A DNA stretch of 64,000 nucleotides from Cytophagia bacterium (lineage in GTDB: Bacteria; Bacteroidota; Bacteroidia; Cytophagales; Spirosomataceae), in assembly GCA_004293645.1 (NCBI GenBank), contig REAB01000067.1, positions 1-64,000 of the forward strand. The letters run 5' to 3'. The notes under the pieces were generated by a model that was given only the letters and a program-made list of their open reading frames with translations, did no database searches and was not told where the DNA came from. Below, piece by piece: positions 1-8,448 of the stretch. Numbering within the stretch: position 1 is the stretch's first letter; each line of letters starts with the position of its first letter. Both the position numbers and the translations under genes were made by a program.

Positions 1-64
1 CAAAAAGAGTACCTCCATGTTTTCGGTATTTTACTACCAGCTTCTTAACGGTATGCTCTTTTTG
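1..64. terminator. Hairpin at the window edge, possible terminator
   Basis: Bases 1-13 (CAAAAAGAGTACC) pair with 50-64 (GGTATGCTCTTTTTG), with a 2-nt bulge and a loop of about 36 nt. The right arm ends in five T. It could terminate a gene lying left of the window. The long loop makes this weak. Confidence 0.3.
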
Positions 65-104
65 CCAAATTTTATTTTGTTAACACAAACCTACGAAGTT
101 CTTA

Positions 105-728
105 ATGACTACAAATGACGGCTGGAAAGAACGCAGTCAAAAAAACGGTATTTCCATTTGGCAAAGACCTTTTGCAGATGACAAAAACGACCTTTTTAGG
201 TGGCGGTTGCCCAGTGTAGCGGCAGCGCATGCCGAAGTTTTCAATGTTTTTACCCATCAAATGATTGATTATCACCACTATTGGACAGCCGAATATACGG
301 GCGGTTATGTGGTAAAAGTGCTTGACGAAAATACCCAAATTATTTACCAACAATTTAATTCGGGCGTGCCATTTATATCCAATCGAGATTTGCTGTATAT
401 CCAGTGGTCCAGAAAAATTGATGATAAAATGATGCAGACCAGTTTTAGGTCAATCGTTTTAGACGATTTTCCAAAAACCGAAGGATTTGAAAGAATTGAT
501 TGGTGGGGAGCGCATCTTTTTGAAGCCAATGCCGACGGCACCAGTCAATTGGTACTGATTGACAGAGAAAATCAAGGCGGGTTCTTTCCATCTTTTATGA
601 TGAATCTTATTATGCCCAAATACCTGACGCATCAGTTTGAAAGTATTATCAAATTCTTTGAAAAAGGCGGTGTTGATGCCCACGAAAAACTGCCTGACGC
701 TAAGAATACGGCACTCGGAATGCCTTAA
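105..728 (+). CDS. START-domain (SRPBCC fold) lipid-binding-like protein
   Basis: A 207-residue soluble protein without signal peptide. Its length and pattern fit a single START/SRPBCC domain: an N-terminal Trp-rich start, alternating strands through the middle (a region with YTGGYVVKVLDENTQ and the FISNRDLLYIQWSR strand typical of START proteins), a WWGAHLF strand, and a long C-terminal helix after residue 165. Such domains form a cavity for lipids or other hydrophobic ligands; the ligand cannot be read from sequence. ATG at 105 is the first start after the upstream hairpin, and no Shine-Dalgarno site is visible. The gene stands alone, with 180 bases before the next gene on the same strand. 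Fold assignment is fairly sure, function unknown. Confidence 0.75.
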   Translation: MTTNDGWKERSQKNGISIWQRPFADDKNDLFRWRLPSVAAAHAEVFNVFTHQMIDYHHYWTAEYTGGYVVKVLDENTQIIYQQFNSGVPFISNRDLLYIQWSRKIDDKMMQTSFRSIVLDDFPKTEGFERIDWWGAHLFEANADGTSQLVLIDRENQGGFFPSFMMNLIMPKYLTHQFESIIKFFEKGGVDAHEKLPDAKNTALGMP

Positions 729-735
729 AGTATAG

Positions 736-787
736 AACACGGATGACACAGATTGCTTCGCAAACGCGGATATTTACGGATTTTTAT
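736..787. repeat. Degenerate ACGCGGAT-type intergenic repeat
   Basis: Short words such as ACACGGAT, CACAGAT and ACGCGGAT recur here. They are also found at 11611-11657, and in cleaner form in the palindrome at 48435-48502. It looks like a decayed member of one intergenic repeat family. Confidence 0.35.
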
Positions 788-908
788 ACTCCTTTAAATT
801 TGACCAGTGTCTCATTCGTGTGCCAATTTTTCGGCTTTCCCGTATCAAGTCTATACGATTAAGTTAAAACACTGAAAATTAGAAAATTGAAACTTGAAAA
901 TTATCAAA

Positions 909-1448
909 ATGAACTTCTTTATTCAATACGAAACGCTCATTAACCAAATTTGGACATTTACTCTTGTTGCAATGGTTGTCCTGTATATTGTTTGCAATGT
1001 GTTGCCCGACAGCATTGTTGGCAAATACTTACCGCTGCACAATGTTTTTAAGCCCCAAACCAACGTCGATTTAGATTATCAATCCATTGGCTACGCCCTT
1101 TTGCATACCACCTGGGCAACCCGCATCACTCATTCTACCATCATTGTTGAAGCGGTTTTGTGGTTTGTCGTTTTTGAAAGTTGGCATTGGACTGTTCCTT
1201 TTATGGCGTTGGCTTTAATCCTCCTTCAATCGGTATTGATTGGCGACAAAAAATTTGGGCTTTTCTTTATGCTGATGGGCCTTTTAACCTTTGGCGGAGC
1301 TGTTTATTTGATTCAGTTTATGGGTATTTCTAATGCCGTTTTGGTTGCCAAATCAGTTTTGATGTTGGGCGGTTTAATGCGAATGTTGAGCCATTCGGCA
1401 GAACTTATTCCACCACTTTTGGTGAACAAAACCGACCAATTTTTGTAA
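909..1448 (+). CDS. Small multi-pass membrane protein, unknown function
   Basis: A 179-residue protein starting at ATG 909 (MNFFIQYETL); an in-frame TTG at 894 would add five residues but is less likely. Four or five hydrophobic segments are visible: about residues 13-31, 70-85, 90-106, 112-130 and 135-155. The first is followed by a polar stretch of some 35 residues containing VLPDSIVGKYLPLHNV. There is no recognisable catalytic motif and I do not recognise the family. The N-terminus and overall plan resemble small uncharacterised integral membrane proteins of Cytophagales. The gene is monocistronic, with a degenerate repeat upstream and a decayed gene fragment downstream. Confidence 0.6.
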   Translation: MNFFIQYETLINQIWTFTLVAMVVLYIVCNVLPDSIVGKYLPLHNVFKPQTNVDLDYQSIGYALLHTTWATRITHSTIIVEAVLWFVVFESWHWTVPFMALALILLQSVLIGDKKFGLFFMLMGLLTFGGAVYLIQFMGISNAVLVAKSVLMLGGLMRMLSHSAELIPPLLVNKTDQFL

Positions 1449-1512
1449 CATAATTTAGTACCTTTCCCCAACCCTGTCGTTGCCACGCTCAACCAAAATT
1501 TAGTGGTGATTG

Positions 1513-1715
1513 GACATCCACGAAGCCAATGCCAAAACGAGAAACATTGCGGAGGGCGACGAGATCAAAGTATTCAACCAAAGAGGCGAAGTACATCTGA
1601 CTGCCCGCCTCAAAAACAAAGTGAGAAAAGGCGTAGTTTGTAGCCCCAAGGTTTTTGGTCATCTTTGGTGAAAGGCGGTTCGTTGGCCAATGCCTGTACA
1701 CACTTATATATTTGC
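1513..1715 (+). pseudogene. Remnant of a molybdopterin-dependent oxidoreductase (C-terminal dinucleotide-binding domain)
   Basis: Reading frame 1 from 1513 gives DIHEANAKTRNIAEGDEIKV and then VFNQRGEVHLTARL and VRKGVVCSPKVFGHLW before a stop at 1669-1671. This matches the C-terminal domain of molybdopterin oxidoreductases, where an I-H-P-x-D-A-x-x-x-G-I-x-x-G-D segment precedes an R-G-x-v strand and an R-x-G-V-V strand. A single-base shift then continues the family pattern as KGGSLANACTH (the usual GGxxxNALT region). Only about 65 codons remain, with a stop just upstream (1507-1509) and a frameshift. No start and no catalytic domain exist, so this is a decayed fragment. Its neighbours have no link to molybdenum enzymes. 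Confidence 0.6.
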
Positions 1716-2375
1716 GTTCGAGTTGAGCTTGTATAAGTCGGCGGGTTTTAGGTTTTCAAAACCTGGCAACACCAAGTCGGCGTGGGTCAAAACGCTGGGC
1801 TGGCCAATGCCCACCGTCCGCATCTGGGCGCGCTTGGCGGCTTCGATGCCCGCCACCGCGTCTTCAAACACCACACAGTCGGCGTTGTCGAAACCCAGTT
1901 CTTGGGCACCTTTCAAAAACACTTCGGGGTCGGGCTTGCTGCGGCTTATTTTAGTGCCGTCAATGATGGCATCGAACCAATGAAGTATCTCGACGCGCTC
2001 CAAAATCAGTTTGGCGTTTTTGCTCACCGACCCCAGTCCAATCTTGATGCCCGCCGCGCGGGTTTTTTCCAAAAAAAGCACCACGCCTGGCAGCAAGTCG
2101 GCGGGGGTCATTTGCTGCACCAACTCCAAATACCACTCGTTTTTGAGGGTGGCCAAATCGGTTTTCTCGGCATCAGAAAACTGCACATCTTGGAGGGCCA
2201 AAATTCGGTCGAGCGAGTCCATACGGCTAATTCCTTTGAGCGTTTCGTTGAATTCGTGCGAAATATCGAAGCCCAGTTTGTCGTTGGCCAGCCGCCGCCA
2301 CGCTTGGTAATGAAAAACGGCGGTATCTACCAGCACGCCGTCGAGGTCGAAAATAAATGCTTTGGGAAAAGACAT
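1704..2375 (-). CDS. pgmB: Beta-phosphoglucomutase (HAD superfamily)
   Basis: A 223-residue cytoplasmic HAD hydrolase that interconverts beta-glucose 1-phosphate and glucose 6-phosphate, feeding maltose or trehalose phosphorolysis products into glycolysis. Motif I is DLDGVLVDT at residues 10-18: Asp10 is the phosphorylated nucleophile and Asp12 the general acid/base, as in the family. The mutase-type GISR stretch (48-51) in the cap domain, motif II GSVSKN (115-120), Lys147 in SKPDP and the Mg-binding Glu171-Asp172 all match beta-phosphoglucomutase rather than plain phosphatases. Length is normal. The last codons abut the molybdopterin-enzyme remnant on the other strand. No maltose or trehalose phosphorylase gene lies nearby, so the pathway cannot be deduced from context. 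Confidence 0.88.
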   Translation of the reverse strand: MSFPKAFIFDLDGVLVDTAVFHYQAWRRLANDKLGFDISHEFNETLKGISRMDSLDRILALQDVQFSDAEKTDLATLKNEWYLELVQQMTPADLLPGVVLFLEKTRAAGIKIGLGSVSKNAKLILERVEILHWFDAIIDGTKISRSKPDPEVFLKGAQELGFDNADCVVFEDAVAGIEAAKRAQMRTVGIGQPSVLTHADLVLPGFENLKPADLYKLNSNANI

Positions 2376-2398
2376 GGGTTAGAGGGGAAAGGAGAAAG

Positions 2399-2426
2399 GT
2401 TAAAGTGTAAAGGTTAAAGTGTAAAG
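2399..2426. repeat. Two tandem 14-bp units
   Basis: The unit GTTAAAGTGTAAAG occurs twice head to tail (2399-2412, 2413-2426), in the divergent gap between pgmB and the porin gene. No function is apparent. Confidence 0.7.
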
Positions 2427-2570
2427 TTGAGATGCTTGTGTGTTGCAATGTTCACTGATAAATGCTCAATGATGAATGTATTGCGGCAAAAGTAAGGCTT
2501 ATTTTTGAACCATTGCCACAAACTGAATCGTTAAAAAGCCTTAAAATCGCCGATTGCACCGCTTTTGTTG

Positions 2571-2578
2571 TAATTTTG
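2571..2578 (+). promoter_or_regulatory. Candidate Bacteroidota -7 box for the porin gene
   Basis: TAATTTTG matches the TAnnTTTG consensus of the primary Bacteroidota sigma factor. No good -33 TTTG lies 18-21 nt upstream. The box ends only five bases before the GTG start, so the transcript would be almost leaderless. Confidence 0.3.
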
Positions 2579-2582
2579 TGCC

Positions 2583-4583
2583 GTGAAAAAACATTTTATT
2601 CTTCTATTTATCTGGTTTTCGGTATTGGGCAACGCCCTCGGTCAAATTCCTGGCATGGGTGGACGGCCTGGGCCAATTCCGACGGGTGGCGGTGGCGGCA
2701 GAGGCGGCAGGGCCCAAATAGACGACACCACCAAGCAGATTTATGGCCCAAAAACCACGCGCTTTTTTTTGGAAGAAGATGTCTTCAACAACCAAAAAAC
2801 GCTTTACACCATAGACACTTCTACCTACGCTTTTCACCAGTATAATTACGTACAACGCGCTCAATACCAACTCGTTGACTTAGGAAACATTGGCACCGCC
2901 ACCCGCCCCGTTTTTTTTAAACCTGTTGCCCAAATCGGTGCGCAGTTTGGCTACAACGCCTACACACCCTACGCCTACGCACTCAACGAAGTAAAGTTTT
3001 ACGACACCAAATCGCCTTACACCAATATGTATTTGGTGCTGGGGGGCGTGGGGCAAAACATGGTGCGCTTCGACCACAACCAGAACATCAGTCCGCGTTT
3101 GAATATTGGCTTCAACGCCCAACGCTTCACCACCAACAAGCAATTTGGCACCAGCGGCCCTTCCGACCCGCAAAACAACTTGGCCGCCAATTGGGCTTTT
3201 GTGTGGCACGCCAACTACCGCACCAAAGACGACAAATACACCTTGTTGGCACAGTTCAATTACCTCAACCATTTTGTGTTTGAGCAGGGCGGCATCGTGG
3301 GCGACTCTACTTTTTTCAAAACTGACCGAACGGTGTCTTATTTTGAAGATGCCAACCGCCCCTCGCTGCTCCGTACGGCCTATTCTTGGGAGCGCCGCAG
3401 TCATTGGCACGTGTATCAGCAGTATGTCAAGGCGGAGGGATTTCAGTTGTACCACGTTTTTGACTTCCGCACCGACAAAAATTATTTCTACCACCCTGAT
3501 TTGAGCGAAGCAAGAAAGTACAATTTTTACCAAGACTATTTTTACAATCCCAATCAAACCGACCAAGCCGTTCGCTTCAACTTGGTTGAAAATAAATTTG
3601 GGGCAAAAGGACGTTACAAAAAATTCGATTATCGGCTGCACTACCGCAACCGAATTGTAAGTATGAACGGCAACTATGATAAACTGTTTCGTTTTATTAT
3701 CAACACCGATATTGCACCAAGAAATTATAAAATACCGCCCCGCATCGAAAACTTTGCGGGCTTGTGGGTAAGTTATTTTCTCAAAGATAGTACCCAACGC
3801 CTTACTGCCGAAACCGAAATCTCGGCGGGTAGTGGCCTCAAAATCAAGGCCGACTTGGTAAGTAAGTTTTTCTCGGTGGGTTATTCGTCGGTGCTATCAC
3901 CGCCCACGCTTTTGCAGCAACGCTACGAAAGCAACCACCTGCGCTGGAACAATGCTACTTTTCAATTCACCAACTCCAACAACGTATATGGGGTGCTGCA
4001 CTTGGCCACCAAAAATGCCCGTTTTGAGCCAAGTATAGACTACCATTTGCTCAACAACTACATTTATTTCGACTCTTTGGCACGCCCTGCCCAGTTTAAC
4101 CGTTCGTTTAGCGTGCTGCGTTTGGGCGCATTGGCCGAGTGGAAACCAGGCCGTTGGCAGTTTTTGACCCAGTTTCATTATTCGGCAGTGAGCAACGACA
4201 AAGTGTTGCGCATTCCGCCTATCTTTGTCAATTTTCGCACCACTTTCGATTTTATTTACGCCAAAGTACTTTTCATTCAATTGGGCATAGATTTACACTA
4301 CAAATCGGCCTATTTTGCCGATGCCTACATGCCGCTCACGCAGCAGTTTCACCTCCAAAATCGCCTCCAAACCGAAGGCTACCTATTGGGCGAAGCGTTT
4401 GCCAATTTTCGCATCAATCGAGTACGTTTGTTTGTCAAATTTGCCCACGCTACCAATGCTATCTGGAAACCTGGGTATTTTCAAACACCTTTTTACCCAG
4501 TAGTTGGTCGGTCGGCTAATTTATTCGGAGCGAATATTCCTTCTCTCTTAAGCTTTGGCGTAAACTGGCCACTTTTCGACTAA
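2583..4583 (+). CDS. Putative outer-membrane porin (Porin_10 type)
   Basis: A 666-residue secreted beta-barrel protein. Residues 1-21 form a signal peptide (start GTG at 2583, cleavage near LGQ), followed by a Gly/Pro-rich linker at about 22-42 with a GGGGG run and RGGR. The segment DTTKQIYGPKTTRFFLEED and the long series of alternating aromatic strands ending in GANIPSLLSFGVNWPLFD resemble Bacteroidota 'putative porin' proteins (Porin_10 family, about 650 residues). It should form a passive outer-membrane channel, substrate unknown. The GTG start is supported by the complete signal peptide behind it. The downstream gene also begins with a Gly-rich mature end, so the two may have a shared role, though 192 bases separate them. 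Confidence 0.75.
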   Translation: MKKHFILLFIWFSVLGNALGQIPGMGGRPGPIPTGGGGGRGGRAQIDDTTKQIYGPKTTRFFLEEDVFNNQKTLYTIDTSTYAFHQYNYVQRAQYQLVDLGNIGTATRPVFFKPVAQIGAQFGYNAYTPYAYALNEVKFYDTKSPYTNMYLVLGGVGQNMVRFDHNQNISPRLNIGFNAQRFTTNKQFGTSGPSDPQNNLAANWAFVWHANYRTKDDKYTLLAQFNYLNHFVFEQGGIVGDSTFFKTDRTVSYFEDANRPSLLRTAYSWERRSHWHVYQQYVKAEGFQLYHVFDFRTDKNYFYHPDLSEARKYNFYQDYFYNPNQTDQAVRFNLVENKFGAKGRYKKFDYRLHYRNRIVSMNGNYDKLFRFIINTDIAPRNYKIPPRIENFAGLWVSYFLKDSTQRLTAETEISAGSGLKIKADLVSKFFSVGYSSVLSPPTLLQQRYESNHLRWNNATFQFTNSNNVYGVLHLATKNARFEPSIDYHLLNNYIYFDSLARPAQFNRSFSVLRLGALAEWKPGRWQFLTQFHYSAVSNDKVLRIPPIFVNFRTTFDFIYAKVLFIQLGIDLHYKSAYFADAYMPLTQQFHLQNRLQTEGYLLGEAFANFRINRVRLFVKFAHATNAIWKPGYFQTPFYPVVGRSANLFGANIPSLLSFGVNWPLFD

Positions 4584-4775
4584 TCAGGCCGCCTTGATTC
4601 ATCTATGATTTCGCCCCCTTTATCGTTGTTGTCTTCTAATTGGGCGATTTTCTAAAAAAAGTACAAAACAATAGCCATAGATTTGGGTCTTAATAAACAG
4701 GATGGTTGCTTGTTCTCCTGCTACTCAATCATCTGTGTTCCAGTTTTTTTATACATGAAAACATTAATTTAGTCC

Positions 4776-7436
4776 ATGAAAAATGTACAATTACTCATTG
4801 CGCTATTCGTAGCCATTTCTACCGCCACCTTCGCCCAGTTTCCAGGTGGTGGCGGCTTTGGCGGCGGTGGTCGCGGCGGAGAACGCGGCGGTAGTTCTCA
4901 AATGAACAACATGCCCAGCACGCCCAGTGGCAACGGACGTATATCGGGTACCGTAATAGACTCGGCCAGCAGCAAACCCGTTGAGTACGCCACCATTGCG
5001 TTGTTTGACAAAAAAACCAACAAGATAATTGACGGAACGACCGCTGGCCCAAAAGGTGAGTTTTTGATAAAAAGTCTGCCCGAAGGCGATTTTAAGGTGG
5101 TGGTGAGCTTTTTGGGTTACAAAAACACGGAGTTTACCGACGTATCAATAGCGCGGGGCAAAAAAGAGCAAAACTTGGGCAACGTCAAGTTGGCCTCCGA
5201 TTCGCAGTTGCTCGGCGAAGTAACCGTAACGGGCCAAAAAGCCTTGATAGAAGATAAAATTGACCGTTTGGTCTATAATGCCGAGCGCGACATCTCGAAC
5301 GCAGGCGGCGATGCTTCCGACGTACTCCGCAAAGTGCCGATGCTGTCGGTGGACTTGGACGGCAATGTTTCGATGCGGGGTAGTCAGAATATCAAAGTAT
5401 TGATAAACGGCAAACCCTCAACCATTGTGGCCAACAGCGTGGCCGATGCCCTCAAAATGATTCCTTCTGACCAGATTAAATCGGTGGAAGTGATTACCAG
5501 CCCCTCGGCCAAGTACGATGCCGAAGGCTCGGCGGGTATCATCAATATTATTACCAAAAAGAACAACCTGCAAGGCTTAACAGGCTCAATAGATGCTTCT
5601 GGCGGCAACCGTTCGAGTAACTTAAACGGCAACATCAACCTCAAAACCAAGAAGTTAGGTATTTCAATTAGCGGAGGTGGTCGCTTTTTTTATCCACCCA
5701 ACGGTGGTTTTACCAACATCTCGCGCGTGTTGCCCAACGGCCAAACGCTGGCAACGCGCCAAGAAAACGACGGAAGACAACTGGGTGGTTTTGGCAATAT
5801 TTCGACCAATATTGACTACGAAATAAACGCCTATAACAACATTACTTTTGGCGCACGCCTGAGCCAACGGCAGTTTAACAACACCAACACGCAGCAGTCG
5901 TTTAACGTACTAAACGGTGGCACACCTATCCCTACTTTTGGCAACTTGATAGATGTTAAAAACGTGGGTAAAAACATAGACTTAAACTTTGACTACACCC
6001 GCAAGTTTGCCAAAGCCGACAAAGAACTGAGCGTGCTGGTGCTTTACAGCAACAACAACGGCGACAACACCTACACCCGCGACCAATACCGTGGCTTAGA
6101 CCAAAACCAGTTTTTTTACCGCGAACAAAACCCCAACCTCAGCACCACAAAAGAAAAAACCCTGCAAATAGACTACCAAGACCCGCTCTCTAAACACGTA
6201 CAAATGGAGACGGGCGTAAAGGCTATTTTACGAACCATTGAAAGCGACGCACGTTTCAATTTTGATAGCACAGGGCGTGGTACTACGTTTATCAGCAATC
6301 CCGACCGTGCCAACGTCTTCAATTACGACCAAAACGTGTATTCGGGGTATTTATCATTTTTGTTTCAGACTACCAACAAGTGGGGCTTTAAGCCTGGATT
6401 ACGGTACGAATATACCCAACTCGACGCTACTTTCCGCGAGGGTGCGCCCCGCGCCAGCCTCAACAATTTTGGCACTTTTGCACCAAGTTTGACCATTTCA
6501 AAATCGCTGAAAGGCGGCAAAACGGTGCGTGTGAGCTACAACCGCCGTATTCAGCGGCCTTCTATTCGATTCTTGAACCCCAACGTAGCCCAAAGCGACT
6601 TGTTCAATTTTTCATTTGGCAATCCTAAACTCAACACCGAGTTTACCAACAACTTTGAGTTGAACTTTAGCACGTTTTTCAAAACCACCACCATCAACGT
6701 CTCAACTTACGCCCGCCTCACCGACAACTCCATTGAGTCGGTAAGTTTTAGAGGAGGCCAGGCGCAATTTGATCTTTTGGTAGCAGACCAGGGCTTACTC
6801 AACGCAAACGGCATAAAAGTAGGTAACAATGCGCTCTTAACTACTTTCCAAAACGCGGGCAAAAACCAAACCTACGGCTTCAACTTCTTTGGGTCTGTTA
6901 GACCTACTTCTAAGCTCAGTTTAAACGCCAGCTTTGACTTGCAGTATATCAACATCAACGGTACTATTCAAAACAGGTCGGTGTCGAACAGCGGCGCAAC
7001 TTTCAATCTATTTGGGCAAGCACAGCAGCAATTGGGTAAAAATTGGAGTGCGCAACTATTTGGTTTCGTGCGCGCCCGCGAGATTCAGTTGCAAGGCACG
7101 CGCGGTGGTTTTGGGGTGTACAGCCTCAACATTTTGAAAGAATTTAAGAAACAACAAGCCAGTTTGGGTTTTGGGGCCGAAAACTTCCTGTCCAATACCT
7201 TCAAGCAGCGGTCGGCTTTGAGCAGCGACGTGCCTGGCAACGTATTTACGCAAGAAAACGTCAATTTTATCTACAACCGTGGCTTCAAGGTAACCTACCG
7301 CCAGCGGTTTGGCAAAATGAGTTTTGACGGCAACTTGTTCCGCCGCAAAAAGAGCATCAACAACGACGACCAAAAAAATGACAGCAGTGCCAACGACGGC
7401 GCGGGCGGCGGTGGTGGCCGCCGAGGTGGGTCTTAA
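4776..7436 (+). CDS. Outer-membrane beta-barrel protein with CarboxypepD_reg and TonB-plug-like domains
   Basis: An 886-residue member of the OMP_b-brl_3 type. Residues 1-20 form a signal peptide (cleavage after TFA-Q). A Gly-rich stretch follows (about 22-38, with GGGGFGGGGRGG). A CarboxypepD_reg-like beta-sandwich spans about 53-140, a plug-like domain about 145-265 (IEDKIDRLVYNAERD, then SMRGSQNIKVLING), and a barrel fills the rest. Unlike most TonB-dependent receptors, the barrel is not preceded by an obvious TonB box. The C-terminus is unusual: an Asn/Asp-rich and then Gly/Arg-rich tail (GAGGGGGRRGGS) replaces the aromatic last strand, so the tail may be exposed. Transport substrate is unknown. 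A clear terminator follows at 7465. Confidence 0.8.
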   Translation: MKNVQLLIALFVAISTATFAQFPGGGGFGGGGRGGERGGSSQMNNMPSTPSGNGRISGTVIDSASSKPVEYATIALFDKKTNKIIDGTTAGPKGEFLIKSLPEGDFKVVVSFLGYKNTEFTDVSIARGKKEQNLGNVKLASDSQLLGEVTVTGQKALIEDKIDRLVYNAERDISNAGGDASDVLRKVPMLSVDLDGNVSMRGSQNIKVLINGKPSTIVANSVADALKMIPSDQIKSVEVITSPSAKYDAEGSAGIINIITKKNNLQGLTGSIDASGGNRSSNLNGNINLKTKKLGISISGGGRFFYPPNGGFTNISRVLPNGQTLATRQENDGRQLGGFGNISTNIDYEINAYNNITFGARLSQRQFNNTNTQQSFNVLNGGTPIPTFGNLIDVKNVGKNIDLNFDYTRKFAKADKELSVLVLYSNNNGDNTYTRDQYRGLDQNQFFYREQNPNLSTTKEKTLQIDYQDPLSKHVQMETGVKAILRTIESDARFNFDSTGRGTTFISNPDRANVFNYDQNVYSGYLSFLFQTTNKWGFKPGLRYEYTQLDATFREGAPRASLNNFGTFAPSLTISKSLKGGKTVRVSYNRRIQRPSIRFLNPNVAQSDLFNFSFGNPKLNTEFTNNFELNFSTFFKTTTINVSTYARLTDNSIESVSFRGGQAQFDLLVADQGLLNANGIKVGNNALLTTFQNAGKNQTYGFNFFGSVRPTSKLSLNASFDLQYININGTIQNRSVSNSGATFNLFGQAQQQLGKNWSAQLFGFVRAREIQLQGTRGGFGVYSLNILKEFKKQQASLGFGAENFLSNTFKQRSALSSDVPGNVFTQENVNFIYNRGFKVTYRQRFGKMSFDGNLFRRKKSINNDDQKNDSSANDGAGGGGGRRGGS

Positions 7437-7464
7437 AAAAAACAGCAAGTTTAAAAGTAGAAAA

Positions 7465-7502
7465 GGGTTACAAAACTGTTTTGGTTTGGTAACCCTTTTT
7501 TG
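7465..7502 (+). terminator. Rho-independent terminator after the outer-membrane protein gene
   Basis: GGGTTAC (7465-7471) pairs with GTAACCC (7489-7495), followed directly by a run of seven T. It lies 28 bases after the stop codon. Confidence 0.8.
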
Positions 7503-7681
7503 TGCGTTAAACAGGTATTTTTACGCTATTTTAAAAAACACGTATTTCTACGCTAAAACCAACCAAAAAAAGGCCCGACATTTGCGGTGGGTTTGGTTGA
7601 ATTGCCACCGCGAGGTGCAAAGATTTTTCTCATAGGTTAGGTTAGAAAAAAATGCCAGGGGAATTTTCTCCTGGTTTTTTT
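7503..7681 (+). ncRNA. Possible small structured transcript between two terminators
   Basis: This stretch of about 180 bases has no credible reading frame but contains a stem GCGGTGG/CCACCGC (about 7583-7611) and ends in a second strong terminator (7655-7681). Near its left end GTATTTTTACGCTA and GTATTTCTACGCTA form an imperfect direct repeat. A transcript starting after the first terminator would be short, structured and cleanly terminated. No promoter of consensus quality is visible, so this is only a candidate. Confidence 0.25.
7655..7681 (+). terminator. Rho-independent terminator
   Basis: CCAGG (7655-7659) pairs with CCTGG (7670-7674), extendable by a G-A/T-C pair, followed by seven T. 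It does not belong to any visible gene, since the preceding gene already has a terminator at 7465. Confidence 0.65.
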
Positions 7682-7764
7682 ATAGGCTAAATTTACCAAG
7701 ACGCTTGTTTCGTTTTAGATTTATTCGTAATCTTACCACCACGAACTAATCTATATCCTACACA

Positions 7765-8448
7765 ATGAAGCTTTTTCAGATTTTACTGTTTTTTGTTTTT
7801 GTGGCATCAACGGCCATGGCGCAGCCCTTGCGCAACTCACGGGTAGTGGGCGGTTTTGACATTGGCGCGGGTTTTGAGCAAAAAAACCTAATGCCGTCGC
7901 TGCAAGTTTATCAATTGTTAAAAATAGGAAAAAGCGGCATTTTTCAGGCAGGCTATAGCTTTCGGCTGAACCGATTTATGGGTTCAGATATAAACTTATT
8001 GAGCAGCCAAAACGATACGTTGCAGATGGATAAAACCGCCGTAACAATGCTCAATTTTGGTCTAAAAGCCCAAATATCGCTCAAATGGGTAGAAATTGGG
8101 GCCAGCGCCGACTTGTTTGGCTTGGCATTTGGCGGAAAACAAACGGGCTTGTACGTAAGTAGCAGGGCTTTCAACAAAACCGATACCCTCAATTTGCACC
8201 GCACGAAGCAGCAGGCTGGCGTTCGCCGTGGCAATTTACAGTTGTTCAACAACAACAATTCGATTGGCAACTTAAACGCCGATGTCTATGCCCGCGTGTG
8301 GGTAAGCCGGCAAGTGGGACTCAAAGTTGGCTATATTTTCAACCTCACCCAATACCGCACCGACCGCGCCCTGCTCAACGACAACCGCGATTTTCGTTTT
8401 ACTCCCCGCCTGTTTTACGTGGGCGTATCTTTTCCTATTCTCAATTAA
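7765..8448 (+). CDS. Secreted outer-membrane-type beta-barrel protein, unknown function
   Basis: A 227-residue protein with a signal peptide of about 19 residues (MKLFQILLFFVFVASTAMA-Q). The mature part shows alternating hydrophobic strands of 8-12 residues separated by polar turns, for example IFQAGYSFRLNRF and VSRQVGLKVGYIFNLTQY. It ends in RLFYVGVSFPILN, the kind of aromatic final strand found in small outer-membrane barrels. No named family is recognised. The stop codon overlaps that of the convergent DUF2721 gene by four bases (8445-8448). It follows two terminators and is therefore likely transcribed on its own. Confidence 0.65.
   Translation: MKLFQILLFFVFVASTAMAQPLRNSRVVGGFDIGAGFEQKNLMPSLQVYQLLKIGKSGIFQAGYSFRLNRFMGSDINLLSSQNDTLQMDKTAVTMLNFGLKAQISLKWVEIGASADLFGLAFGGKQTGLYVSSRAFNKTDTLNLHRTKQQAGVRRGNLQLFNNNNSIGNLNADVYARVWVSRQVGLKVGYIFNLTQYRTDRALLNDNRDFRFTPRLFYVGVSFPILN

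Noticed and set aside
2880-3797. 305-codon minus-strand frame inside the porin gene
   Set aside because: Antisense shadow with no start context or recognisable domain.
7324-7635. 103-codon frame across the terminator at 7465
   Set aside because: It runs through the end of the outer-membrane protein gene and a strong terminator and has no domain.
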